Translations under genes and position numbers: made by a program | Shown: piece by piece, positions 16,974 to 26,400 of the stretch | Position numbering within the stretch: the stretch's first letter is position 1 | How the letters are laid out: every line of letters starts with the position of its first letter | NCBI RefSeq assembly: GCF_014640635.1 | Contig: NZ_BMHI01000001.1 | Span: 1,029,872 to 1,093,871, forward strand | Reading direction: 5' to 3' | Length of the DNA stretch: 64,000 nucleotides | Origin: Flexivirga endophytica | GTDB lineage: Bacteria; Actinomycetota; Actinomycetes; Actinomycetales; Dermatophilaceae | The notes under the pieces: generated by a model | The model's database searches: none | What the model was told of the DNA's origin: nothing | The model's input: only the letters and a program-made list of their open reading frames with translations

Positions 16974-17672
16974 ATGGTCATCGCGACCGAGGAACAGCAG
17001 CAGTCGAGACGCCGGAACGCGAAGAGCCCGACGGAGGAACCGAACAGCCACGAGCAGGTGGTCGCCGCGCCGACCAAGCTCCGCAGAAGGCCGGTCCTGA
17101 TCGCCGCCTCGGTGGCAGCGGTATGCCTGGGCGCACTGCTCGGCATGATGGCGTACACCTCGGCGAGCTCGGCGAAGGAGGTTATTGCGCTTCGGACGAT
17201 CGTCCATCGCGGTGACGTCATCCAGCGCAACGACCTCATGACCGTCCGGCTGAGGGCAGACAGCGGTGTGACGCCAGTGTCCGGCAATGACATCAGCCAG
17301 GTCGTCGGCAAACGTGCCGCATACGACATGGCCGCAGGCGGGTTGCTCACCTGGAGCGCGGTGACCAGCACCCTTGTGCCGGCAAGTGGGCAGTCCGTCG
17401 TTGGCGTCGGTGTCACTCCGGGGCAGCTGCCAGCTATCGCCCTGCAGCCGGGAGACAACATTCGCGTGATCACAACGCCAGGCGGCCAAGGCGGCTCCAC
17501 AGCGGCAACTACACGGGCTTCGACAACCGCGACGGTCGTCGATGTGCAAGCCGGGGGCAGTGCGGGTCAGCAGGTCGTCGACGTCGCCGTTCCCGACTCG
17601 CAGGCCGCCGAACTGGCCGTGCAGGCCTCAACGGGCAAGGTCGCGATCGTGCTGGATTCTCGGGAGCACTGA
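16974..17672 (+). CDS. cpaB: CpaB/RcpC-type SAF-domain pilus assembly protein
   Basis: The 232-residue protein has a cytoplasmic N-terminal tail, one membrane helix (VLIAASVAAVCLGALLGMMAY) and then an SAF domain (VIALRTIVHRGDVIQRNDLMTVRL, GKRAAYDMAAGGLLTWSAV). A C-terminal RcpC-like beta domain with a disordered Ser/Thr loop follows. CpaB family proteins help build Flp pili and are expected in the wall-membrane zone. It ends with a TGATG overlap into the TadZ-like gene. Confidence 0.82.
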   Translation: MVIATEEQQQSRRRNAKSPTEEPNSHEQVVAAPTKLRRRPVLIAASVAAVCLGALLGMMAYTSASSAKEVIALRTIVHRGDVIQRNDLMTVRLRADSGVTPVSGNDISQVVGKRAAYDMAAGGLLTWSAVTSTLVPASGQSVVGVGVTPGQLPAIALQPGDNIRVITTPGGQGGSTAATTRASTTATVVDVQAGGSAGQQVVDVAVPDSQAAELAVQASTGKVAIVLDSREH

Positions 17673-18463
17673 TGGCCGTTGTGACGTTGATGTCGGCCTC
17701 GGGCTCACCCGGAGTCACCAGCACGGCCCTCGGCATGGCGGTGTGCTGGCCTCGACCGGTCGTTCTTGTCGAAGCCGACCCCACGGGTGGGAGCAGTGTG
17801 CTGGCCGGATTCTTCCGCGGTGAAGTTGCGAGCTCCCGCGGACTCATCGACTTGGCGTTGGCGCACCGCAGCGGCGCCCTTGCTGACGCGGTCGCGACGA
17901 ATGTAATCCCGATTCAGGGATCGACGGTGATGCTCCTGGCTGGTGTGCGCAATCACGCTCAGTCCCGCAGCTTGGTCGACGTGTGGGAGCCCTTGCTGGC
18001 CGTGTTGCGTGGGCTCGAACGAACGGGCCAGGACGTGATCGTTGACGCGGGCCGGCTGGGGATGACCAACTCACCCGATGCGCTGATTTACGGATCCGAC
18101 CTGACCCTGTTCACGACGAGGACAAATTTGCCGTCCTTGGCCGGAGCCCGATCCTGGGCGAACACTTTGCACGATGCCTTCGAGCGGCGGGGCGCGCTGC
18201 AACAACTGCGAACACTGCTGATCGGCAAAGGCCGCCCGTATGGCCCGGCGGAGGTCGCGAAAGTGCTGCAGATCCCCGTGGCCGCAACCGTTCCGTGGGA
18301 ACCGGAGATGGCTGAAGTGTTCTCCAACGGCGCGCACAAGCCCCGCAAATTCGACAGCGCCTCACTGGTTCGCGGCATACGTGCGACCTGCGCGGCCGCG
18401 GAAGGAGCTATCGCAGCCAATCGCGCTGAGTTGGGCACCGCGGAGACGGGAGCACGCGCATGA
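17672..18463 (+). CDS. TadZ/CpaE-like MinD-fold protein with a degenerate Walker A
   Basis: The 263-residue protein has the MinD/ParA fold order: first strand and loop SASGSPGVTSTALGMAV, the VLVEADPTGGSS strand, DVIVDAGRLG for the Walker B zone, and a C-terminal VAATVPWEP segment as in CpaE. The loop lacks the signature lysine of deviant Walker A (GKT is replaced by GVT), so ATP hydrolysis is doubtful. TadZ proteins localise Tad machines to the pole or a site in the cell; TadA follows directly with an ATGA overlap. This fits a non-catalytic localiser. Confidence 0.78.
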   Translation: MAVVTLMSASGSPGVTSTALGMAVCWPRPVVLVEADPTGGSSVLAGFFRGEVASSRGLIDLALAHRSGALADAVATNVIPIQGSTVMLLAGVRNHAQSRSLVDVWEPLLAVLRGLERTGQDVIVDAGRLGMTNSPDALIYGSDLTLFTTRTNLPSLAGARSWANTLHDAFERRGALQQLRTLLIGKGRPYGPAEVAKVLQIPVAATVPWEPEMAEVFSNGAHKPRKFDSASLVRGIRATCAAAEGAIAANRAELGTAETGARA

Positions 18464-20010
18464 CCGCAAACCCCCATGAGGGGCCGAGCGACCCGACTGA
18501 CCCGACCGCCATCCCAGACCCGACCGCGCTTCCACTGTTTGCCGAGCCTGAAGCTGGCGGGCAGGTCGAGTCGATCGACCATGCTCGCTCCCGGCTCAGC
18601 TCCCGGCCGGAACGGATTCGCTCGGGCGAAAACCCATTCGTTACTCCACGGCGACGCGGTGCGACCGCCCACGCCGACATTGATTGGTCGTTGGTGGCCG
18701 CGTTCCGCAAGCAGGCCTCGGACAAGCTCCTGACCGCTCTGGGTGACGAGCGAGTTGGCCTGGACGAGCGGTCGCGGCGGGAGCTTGGCCGCACGATCAT
18801 CCTCGAACTCCTGGAGGACTCCGCGCAGGACGCCGTTGCGGACGGAGACAACGCGTGGACTCTCGACGAGCAGCAGCGGCTCGCGGAAGCCATCTATAAC
18901 GCATTGTTCGGGCTGGGGCGTCTGCAACCGATTGTCGATGACGACGAGGTCGAGAACGTCGAAATCTACGGCGCCGAGGACGTGATGTTGGAGTACGCCG
19001 ACGGCAGCCTTCGCGCAGGTCCCCCGGTAGCCGACTCCGACGAAGAGCTGTTGGAGTTCCTGACCTTCTTGGCATCGCGCAGTGAAGGCAACACACGACC
19101 GTTTTCCGAGGCGCAGCCGAGGCTGCATATGCGATTGGACGGCGGAGCCCGCATGGCTGCGGTTGCCTGGAACACGCCGCGTCCGGCAGTGGTGATCCGG
19201 CGACACCGGCTGCAACAGGTCGACTTGGATCAACTGCGCGACAACGGCACGCTCAGCGACTTGCAGGTCACTTTCCTGCGTGCGGCGGTGAAGGCGAAGA
19301 AGTCCATCGTGGTGGCAGGCGACCAAGGTGCTGGCAAGACCACGCTGGTGCGTGCGCTGTGCGCCGAGTTCGACCCATACGAGCGGATCGGGACGTTCGA
19401 GACCGAGTATGAGCTGCACCTGCACGAGTTCGGTAAGAAGCACCGGCGGATCGTGCCGTTCGAGGCGCGCCCGGGCTCGGGGGAGATCGGTCCAGACGGC
19501 CGCCCCGCCGGTGAGGTCACCCTCGACGAGCTGCTGTACGACTCGTTTCGGTTCAACCTGTCACGACAGATCGTCGGTGAGGTTCGCGGCAAGGAAGTCA
19601 TCGCCATGATCAAGGCGATGCAGTCCGGCACAGGCTCGATCAGCACCACGCACGCTGGCAGCGCCTCGGGCGCGATCCGCAAGCTGATCACGTGCGCGAT
19701 GGAAGCCGGCGCACACGTGACACCGGAGTACGCGACCCGCGCCATCGCTGAACACATCGATCTGGTCGTCTACGTGAATTTGGAAACGGGCAACGCACAA
19801 GACGGCCAGACAAAGCGCAAGCGGTGGGTCTCCGAGATCGTGGCCGTCGAACCTGGCGAGAAGGAGATCGGTTACGCCATTACGCACGTGTTCCGCCCGA
19901 GCCCCCGTGGGCCCGGGACCGCGGCGGTGCTCCCCGACCATCTGCGCGACCTGGAGGCCTTCGGTTTCGATACTCGAGCCTTCGAGATCGAGAGCCAGGG
20001 GCGAGCATGA
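18460..20010 (+). CDS. tadA: TadA/CpaF-type secretion ATPase
   Basis: The 516-residue protein is a full-length type II/IV secretion ATPase of the VirB11/TadA class. It has an N-terminal disordered stretch (about 1-60), a CpaF N-terminal domain, then Walker A GDQGAGKTT at about 287, and the Walker B and His-box region (VGEVRGKEVIAMIKAM, GSISTTHAGSA). It powers the extension (and in some systems retraction) of the Flp pilus at the inner face of the membrane. Neighbouring tadB and tadC encode the membrane platform. It overlaps both neighbours by ATGA. Confidence 0.95.
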   Translation: MTANPHEGPSDPTDPTAIPDPTALPLFAEPEAGGQVESIDHARSRLSSRPERIRSGENPFVTPRRRGATAHADIDWSLVAAFRKQASDKLLTALGDERVGLDERSRRELGRTIILELLEDSAQDAVADGDNAWTLDEQQRLAEAIYNALFGLGRLQPIVDDDEVENVEIYGAEDVMLEYADGSLRAGPPVADSDEELLEFLTFLASRSEGNTRPFSEAQPRLHMRLDGGARMAAVAWNTPRPAVVIRRHRLQQVDLDQLRDNGTLSDLQVTFLRAAVKAKKSIVVAGDQGAGKTTLVRALCAEFDPYERIGTFETEYELHLHEFGKKHRRIVPFEARPGSGEIGPDGRPAGEVTLDELLYDSFRFNLSRQIVGEVRGKEVIAMIKAMQSGTGSISTTHAGSASGAIRKLITCAMEAGAHVTPEYATRAIAEHIDLVVYVNLETGNAQDGQTKRKRWVSEIVAVEPGEKEIGYAITHVFRPSPRGPGTAAVLPDHLRDLEAFGFDTRAFEIESQGRA

Positions 20011-20879
20011 TGACGCCGTTCATCCCGGCAATGGCTGGCGCGCTGATCCTGGGTGGCGTGCTTGGCACCATCCTCGGCTTCCGCCGCACCCCCGAGAAGC
20101 CGCCTGCGCCGGCCCGGACCCGATTGCCGCTCGTGGCCAGGCTCGCACAAACGTCTCCCCAGACGCGAGCCTTGCTACTCGGCGGGGCCGGCGCAGGCCT
20201 CATCATCGCCCTCCTGACCGGATGGATCATCGCGATCGCCGCCGTCCCAGCGGCCGTCGTCGGTCTGCCCGCGCTGCTGTCATCGAAAGGTGCCGCTGCG
20301 AAGATCGATCGCCTCGAAGCACTCGAGGACTGGATCCGCTCCCTGGCCGGCGTCCTGACCGTGGGAGTCGGCCTCGAGCAGGGGCTGATCGCCACGGGCC
20401 GGTCCGTGCCCGAACCGATCGCACCCGAGGTGAATCTTCTCGTCCGGCGACTGCAAGCCCGCTGGAACACCGAGGACGCATTGCGGGCGTTCGCCGACGA
20501 CCTCGATGACCCCACCGGTGACCTGGTCGCGGCGAACCTGATCCTCGGCGCACGACGCCGCGGCCGCGGCCTGGCCAGTGTGCTGGAGGCCCTCGCCGCA
20601 TCCGTCGCCGCTGACGTCCGTGCCCGCCGGCAGATTGAGGCGGACCGTGCCAAGCCACGCTCTACCGCGCGGTGGGTGACGACCATCACTGCAGGCGTCC
20701 TGGTCTTCCTCGCGATGACCGGGCAGTACGTCGCCCCGTACAGAACACCGATCGGCGAAGCGATCGCCGGGCTGCTCCTGTGTGCATACGTCGCGACTTT
20801 GATCTGGATGCGCCGGATGGCCGAGGGCGAAGAGATCCCCCGGTTCATCGGGACCGAAGTGAAAGAGAACGCCGCATGA
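20007..20879 (+). CDS. tadB: TadB-type inner-membrane platform protein
   Basis: The frame is open further left, but the ATG at 20007 overlaps the tadA stop by ATGA and gives 290 residues with an immediate membrane helix (IPAMAGALILGGVLGTILG). Further segments are LLLGGAGAGLIIALLTGWIIAIAAVP, a T2SSF domain (LEDWIRSLAGVLTVGVGLEQGL, ARRRGRGLASVLEALAASV), and two terminal helices. T2SSF proteins are the platform on which TadA acts. Confidence 0.9.
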   Translation: MMTPFIPAMAGALILGGVLGTILGFRRTPEKPPAPARTRLPLVARLAQTSPQTRALLLGGAGAGLIIALLTGWIIAIAAVPAAVVGLPALLSSKGAAAKIDRLEALEDWIRSLAGVLTVGVGLEQGLIATGRSVPEPIAPEVNLLVRRLQARWNTEDALRAFADDLDDPTGDLVAANLILGARRRGRGLASVLEALAASVAADVRARRQIEADRAKPRSTARWVTTITAGVLVFLAMTGQYVAPYRTPIGEAIAGLLLCAYVATLIWMRRMAEGEEIPRFIGTEVKENAA

Positions 20880-21790
20880 TCACTACCGGATTCCAGCTGG
20901 CGTTGCTCGGTGGAGCGCTGATCGCGCTCGGCGTGGTATGTCTCGTCTGGCGGTTCATCCCAGCAGAGCCAGACCTTGCTGATGCCCTGGACAGGCTCTC
21001 GCCCGAACACGGACGCCGAACCACAACCGCACTACTGGCCGAACCCGCGGACCGCACGGAGCGCCTGGGCAGGTGGGCCATGAAGACCTTTCCGGCCGCA
21101 GCGTGGGCGCGCACCCCCACCAAAGAACTGGCGATCCTGCGGATTCCGGTGGCCAGGTTCTACGGCGAGAAGCTGATGTTTGCCGCGGTCGGCCTGGTCA
21201 TCCCGCCGTTCTTCACCTTTCTGCTGGGTGTATTCGGATTCCAGCCGCCGATCGTTCTCCCGGTCATCGCCACGATCGCCCTGGCTGCCGTGATGTTCTT
21301 CATCCCAGATCTGAACGCACGCGACGAAGCGAAAAAGTCGCGAGCGGAGTTCTCTCGCGCGCTAGGCGCCTACATCGATCTGGTCGCGCTCGAGCGCAAC
21401 AGCAGCAGCGGGTCACGCCAAGCGATGGAAGTAGCCGCAGCAGTAGGAGATAGCTGGGTGTTCAGACGTCTCAGCGAAGAACTCGCACGGTCCCGGTGGA
21501 ACGGCGTCGCTCCGTGGGACGCCCTCAAAGGCCTGGCCGACGAACTCGGCTTGCCGGAGCTGGAGGACCTGGCCAGCATCCTGCGGCTCTCCGGCGAGGA
21601 AGACGCCCAGACCTACAACCAGCTGCGGGCACGCTCTGCGTCGCTGCGAGCCGCCATGCTCAACACCGAGCTCGCCAAGGCGAACGAGATCGGTGAACGG
21701 ATGAGCATCCCGATGTCGCTTCTCGGGGTCATCTTCATGGCGTTACTTGTCGCGCCGGCCTTGCTGCGAGTCATGGGAGGCGGGGTCTGA
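20876..21790 (+). CDS. tadC: TadC-type inner-membrane platform protein
   Basis: The ATG at 20876 overlaps the tadB stop (ATGA) and gives 304 residues. A first helix (FQLALLGGALIALGVVCLVW) is followed by a cytoplasmic part, two helices around LMFAAVGLVIPPFFTFLL and PVIATIALAAVMFFI, the T2SSF domain (FSRALGAYIDLVALERNSSSG, LRLSGEEDAQTYNQLRARS) and a last helix. It pairs with TadB in the platform. Confidence 0.9.
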   Translation: MITTGFQLALLGGALIALGVVCLVWRFIPAEPDLADALDRLSPEHGRRTTTALLAEPADRTERLGRWAMKTFPAAAWARTPTKELAILRIPVARFYGEKLMFAAVGLVIPPFFTFLLGVFGFQPPIVLPVIATIALAAVMFFIPDLNARDEAKKSRAEFSRALGAYIDLVALERNSSSGSRQAMEVAAAVGDSWVFRRLSEELARSRWNGVAPWDALKGLADELGLPELEDLASILRLSGEEDAQTYNQLRARSASLRAAMLNTELAKANEIGERMSIPMSLLGVIFMALLVAPALLRVMGGGV

Positions 21791-21870
21791 CATCGCACAC
21801 CGAACCGCCCAGCCATCCCCAACCGACACCTTTGACCAACGATCACCGAACCACCAGAAAGGGCGACATC

Positions 21871-22095
21871 ATGACCTACCTGATCGCAACACTCCACACC
21901 CTGGGAATGCGCCTGACCGACAAAGGCAATGAGCTGTCGGACCGTGCCAAGACGACCTTGCGTGAGCATGACAACGAAGCCGGCTCCCTGACGATGGAGA
22001 ACGTCCTGTGGGCCGTCGCCATCATCATCATCGTCGGGATCGCCGTCGGCGCCATCACGGCATACGTCAAGTCGAAGGCCGGGACCCTGAAGTAG
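21871..22095 (+). CDS. Flp-type prepilin (small major pilin)
   Basis: The 74-residue product is the only pilin-like gene of the locus. It has a hydrophilic leader and the sequence G-SLTMENVLWAVAIIII: a glycine followed by a segment with glutamate at +5 and a hydrophobic helix, the class IV prepilin cleavage pattern. The ATG at 21871 has GAAAGG upstream, and the longer frame from 21832 is less likely. The leader is long (about 32 residues to the glycine). I infer it forms the pilus shaft. Confidence 0.78.
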   Translation: MTYLIATLHTLGMRLTDKGNELSDRAKTTLREHDNEAGSLTMENVLWAVAIIIIVGIAVGAITAYVKSKAGTLK

Positions 22096-22112
22096 GCAAG
22101 AGGCGACCCAGG

Positions 22113-22535
22113 ATGACCGTGACCAGCATCTGCGGGCGGCTGCGCCGCCGGGTTCTGCCCGCCCACGGGTCGGGTGACCGCGGTATGGCCACCATTCAGA
22201 TGGTGCTCCTGCTGCCCGCCGTGCTCGCCGTCCTGTTCGCCGGGATGCAGGCCGCACTCTGGTATCACGCCAGGGCGGTCGCCATCGCAGCCGCGCAGGA
22301 GGGCGCACGTGCGGCCGGAGCACAGTACGGAACCGCCGGTGCAGGAACCGTGGAAGCCGCCGGACTCCTCGCCGATGCGGGACCAGGCGTCATTTCTGCT
22401 ACCTCGGTACACAGTTCGCGCAGTGCGACCACCGCGACGGTGACCGTCTCGGGCAGCAGCATGAGCGTCATACCCGGCTGGACGATCGCCGTGCACCAGA
22501 GCGCGACTGTGCCCGTGGAACGGATCACCGGATGA
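22113..22535 (+). CDS. TadE-like minor pilin/pseudopilin
   Basis: The start at ATG 22113 gives 140 residues with a TadE signature: GDRGMATIQMVLLLPAVLAVLFAG, a hydrophobic helix after a short charged leader, then WYHARAVAIAAAQEGARAAG and a beta-rich end. TadE-type proteins are processed like prepilins and sit at the base or tip of the Flp pilus. Its stop overlaps the next gene by ATGA. Confidence 0.85.
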   Translation: MTVTSICGRLRRRVLPAHGSGDRGMATIQMVLLLPAVLAVLFAGMQAALWYHARAVAIAAAQEGARAAGAQYGTAGAGTVEAAGLLADAGPGVISATSVHSSRSATTATVTVSGSSMSVIPGWTIAVHQSATVPVERITG

Positions 22536-22987
22536 TGCCCATGGGACGAGTGTTGGCCAAGGCAACACATCGGCACGAAGACGAGGGCTCGGCAGTCATC
22601 GAGGCGGTGATCGGCGTACCCGCGTTCATGTTGTTCGTCGGGCTCATCATCTTCGGCGGACGGACGATCATGGCGCATCAAGCCGTGGAGTCCGCGGCCG
22701 CAGACGCGGCCCGCACGGCATCCATCGCCCGCAGTGCGGGCGACGCGAGCGGTACAGCGACGGCTGCCGGGGCCGCAAGTCTGAAAAACCAACAAGTGCA
22801 GTGCATTACGCAGAGTGTGACGGTCGACACTGCTGGCTTCAGCGCGCCCGTTGGCACCCCGGCACGGGTGACGGCAACCGTCACATGCCGGGTGAATCTG
22901 TCGGATCTGTCCATACCCGGGGTACCAGGATCCTTGACAGTCACTGAGTCGGCGACTAGCCCCATCGACACCTTCAGGGAGCGGTGA
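22532..22987 (+). CDS. Second TadE/TadF-like minor pilin
   Basis: The 151-residue protein has the same build: EGSAVIEAVIGVPAFMLFVGLIIFGG as the TadE-type helix, AHQAVESAAADAARTAS, then a C-terminal domain with two cysteines (VQCITQ, VTCRVN) that may form a disulfide. It overlaps both neighbours by ATGA, so translation is coupled. Ribosome site use is by coupling; an internal ATG at 22541 is possible. Confidence 0.83.
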   Translation: MMPMGRVLAKATHRHEDEGSAVIEAVIGVPAFMLFVGLIIFGGRTIMAHQAVESAAADAARTASIARSAGDASGTATAAGAASLKNQQVQCITQSVTVDTAGFSAPVGTPARVTATVTCRVNLSDLSIPGVPGSLTVTESATSPIDTFRER

Positions 22988-23415
22988 TGAGGCGGTTACT
23001 TCGTACCGACCCAGAGCGCGGCTCGATCAGCGTGCTGATCATGACCGCCAGTGTGATGATGGTGATCCTGGTCGGCCTCGCGGTCGATCTCACCGGGCAA
23101 GTGCACGCCGAGCAGCGCGCCCGCGACGTCGCCGCGCAGGCCGCGCGCGCCGCCGGCGAACAGGTGACAGCCAACTCGGCGATCCGTGGCGACACCCTCA
23201 GCGTCAACACCACGCAGGCAGCCGCGGCCGCCGAGCAGTATCTCGCGGCGGCGGGGGTACACGGCAGCGTCACCGTGCATGGAAGCACGCTGACCGTGAC
23301 CACGCATGACCAGTACGCGACGAAGTTCCTGTCGGTCATCGGCCTGAACAGCTTTCCGGTGACCGGACACAGCACCGCGCACCTGGAGCGGGTGCAGAAC
23401 GGTGCCCGAGGTTAG
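22984..23415 (+). CDS. TadG-like Flp pilus-assembly protein
   Basis: The 143-residue protein begins with a short charged stretch and ERGSISVLIMTASVMMVILVGLAVDLTGQVHAEQRARDVAAQAARAAGEQ, the usual helical start of TadG-like proteins, and ends in a beta-rich domain. It lacks the large von Willebrand domain of full TadG, so it is a short form. It closes the Tad operon and precedes the LysM gene by 79 bp. Confidence 0.82.
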   Translation: MMRRLLRTDPERGSISVLIMTASVMMVILVGLAVDLTGQVHAEQRARDVAAQAARAAGEQVTANSAIRGDTLSVNTTQAAAAAEQYLAAAGVHGSVTVHGSTLTVTTHDQYATKFLSVIGLNSFPVTGHSTAHLERVQNGARG

Positions 23416-23494
23416 GCGCACAACATGGGCGCCAAGCGGCAGCAGCCGACATCTGGCGTATGAACGGGCTCGCCGAGAGAGGAACAGACGAACG

Positions 23495-26400
23495 ATGAAC
23501 AACATTCGCCAACGTGCCGCAGGGCTCATGGCCCTCTTGGCGATCGTCGGGATCGTCGTCGCGCTGCCGCTGGTTCTTCTGGCTGTCGGTGCCGACCCGT
23601 TGCCGCACACCGTCCCGTCCTGGGAGACGATTCGCACCACGCTGATTAGCCCGGACGATGGCACGCTGGCGCTCAGCGTCATCAAGATCATTGCCTGGGC
23701 AAGCTGGGCATTCCTCAGCCTGTCGATTCTGGTGGAAGTGGTGTCGCGGATCCGCGGCATCCACGCTCCCACCTTACCGGGCTTGCGCATGCCGCAGTCC
23801 GCGGCCCGCGGCCTGGTCGGCGCCGCGATCATGCTCTTCGCGGCATCCCCGGTTGTGGCGCAGGCCGCGAACGCGGCACCCTTGCCGGCGCACCAGGTCG
23901 CGACTGCATCCACCCATGCCACCGTCGACACGCACACCGCCAAAGCGGAGCACAAGCGATCGGAGCGCGCAGCAGCAGCCCCGGAGGCACGCTCACCGAG
24001 CGCGCCGACGGTGAAATACACCGTGCAACGCGGCGACAGCCTGTGGTCGATCGCCCGGGAGTACCTGGGCTCGGGACAGAGGTACACCGAGATCGCAGCG
24101 GTCAACCACCAGACACTCGGCGACAACCCGGGCTTCCTGAAGCCCGGGTGGGTGCTGCTGGTCCCGGACGAGAGCGGGCCGCCTGCCCACGAGCATGTCG
24201 TGACCGTCAAGCCGGGCGACACCCTCAGCGGCATCGCCGAACACGAGCTCGGCGATGCCGACCAGGTTCCCGAGATCGTCGCCGCCACAGCTCAGACGAT
24301 CCAGCCGGGCGGGGCGCACCTGACCAACCCGAACCTCATCGAGCCGGGATGGAAAATCGTCATACCCGGTAGGACCGGTGCAACCAACCACCCCAAGTTG
24401 TCGCGCCCGACAGGCCACGCCACCCCGCGCAACTCGCCGCGGCGTCATACTCCGCCCGCGTCATCTGCGCCCGCAGCACCGAGCGTTCAGCCGCCGGCCA
24501 CGCAGCCGGCGCAGCCCCTTCCGGTGACACCGACGCCACCGGCGCACGTCCCGTCAGGCGACAGCACACCACGGGGAAATGACGTACACCAGGCCGCAGC
24601 CGCAGGAGTCCACCAGGAATCCACGGCGCCCTGGATGCTGACTGGCCTGACTGGCGCTGGGATGGTCCTGGCCGGGGGACTGTGGATGGCCCTGCGCCGC
24701 CGCCGCGCAGCACAGTTCCGCGCCCGGCGCCCCGGAAAGACGATCGCCGTCCCGCCGCCGGAACTCGCCGCGGTGGAGAAGACGATCGTCACCGTGAGCG
24801 CGCAGGCAGTGCCGATGGTGGTCCAGATCGACGCCATCCTGCGTCATCTCGCTGTGCAGACCCAGGACGACACGATGCCGTCCATCGCTGCCCTGCAGTG
24901 GACCCCGGAGCAGACCGTGCTGCACCTGAGCGACGCGGCCACCCTGCCCGTCCCGTGGACAGGGACCGACGACGGGTTGCACTGGACGATGACCGCCGAA
25001 GCGGCCGATGGCCTGGTCACGGGCAGCGACGACGAGTATGACGACCGGGCCGCCCCATTGCCCATGCTGGTCGCCATCGGCAGCGGCGACGAGGGCGACG
25101 TTTGGCTGATCAACCTGGAGGACTTCGGTGCACTGAACATCAGCGGCGATGTCGAACGCGGACGCGAATTCGTCCGCTACTTGGTGGCCGAACTCGCCGT
25201 GAATGACTGGTCCGAAGGTGTGCGTGTCGACTGCGTCGGCATCGCCGACGGCCTCGACCAGCTCGACCCCGCCAGGATCCGGCTGCACCCAGACACTGAA
25301 CGGAGGGACATCGCCGCCGAACTGCTGGCCGACGCGATCGGCACTCTCGAACAGGCCGGAGGAGTCGACGTCACCACGGCCCGCGCACACCGGCACGGCG
25401 ATGACGCCTGGCAGGCGCGCGTGATGATCGTCGACCTCGCCGGCCGGCAACCCAGCAAAGAACTACGTCAGGTTCTCGAGCTCATCGAAAGCCACCCGGG
25501 GCTGACCGGCACCGCCGTTCTACTCAACCGCAGCGGAGCTAGCGATGATCACCTCGTCGAGGTCGAACTGCACATCGATACCGACGGCAGGGTCTCCATG
25601 CCGGCGGTCGGCCTGGAACTCGCTGCGGTCACCCTCACGCGGGAGGAGGCGCAAGGATGCGCGCAGGTGTTCGGGCAGGCCGACGAGCCCGACACCGACA
25701 TACCGGTCGCCGAAAACGCGGCCGGCTGGCACGCGTTCGTGAACGAAGCCGGAGCGTTGCGCGAGGAGTACACCCTTGAGCGGACCGCCGATGCCGACGA
25801 TGCCCACAGCGTGCTCGCCGGGGATGACCAGGAGTACGTCACACTGGCCGCAACGACACCGGAGGATCTGGCCGTCCTGGCGCCCAAGATCCCGGACGCC
25901 GTCCGGGATCAGCTGCACGAGACCGACCCGGACCTGGACGCCGACGTCGAGGCATGGTTCAGCGATGACTGTGCGAGACCACGGCTCAGCGTGCTCGGCC
26001 CGGTCTCGGCTCGCACCCGCGGCGATGCCGTCGCAGTGGCTAAACGCAAGGCGTACTACACCGAACTACTCGCCTACCTCGTGACACGCCCTGCTGGCGT
26101 GACTCCGGCCCAGCTGGGGGAGGTCTTCAACATCGCCGACGGCACCGTCAGGCGTGACGTCAATACGCTGCGGGAATGGCTGGGCACCGATCCCGTGACC
26201 GGACAGAAATACCTTCCCGGAGCCAAGGAGTCCGCGGCGGCCAGGGAGCGTGGGATGGGCGTCTATCAGGTCAGTGGTGTTCTCTTCGACGGCGACCTGT
26301 TCCGCCGGTTGCGGGCACGCGGCGAGGCCAGAGGCGCTGACGGCATGCAAGACCTGCGCCGTGCCCTGACACTCGTCTCCGGCATCCCGTTCGACCAACT

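Noticed and set aside
17672..18463. ParA partner for ParB
   Set aside because: The only complete MinD/ParA-like protein is in the Tad operon and lacks the Walker A lysine, so it is better called TadZ-like.
18088..19443. Long open minus-strand frame opposite tadA
   Set aside because: It lies opposite a clear gene and its sequence has no protein-like pattern. GC-rich codon bias opens such frames; the same holds for long minus-strand frames at 19880-21010, 22996-24288, 27196-28533, 31136-32530 and 34894-36030.
23402..23494. Early start of the LysM-BTAD protein
   Set aside because: The early part is basic and unstructured, and a ribosome site precedes the ATG at 23495.
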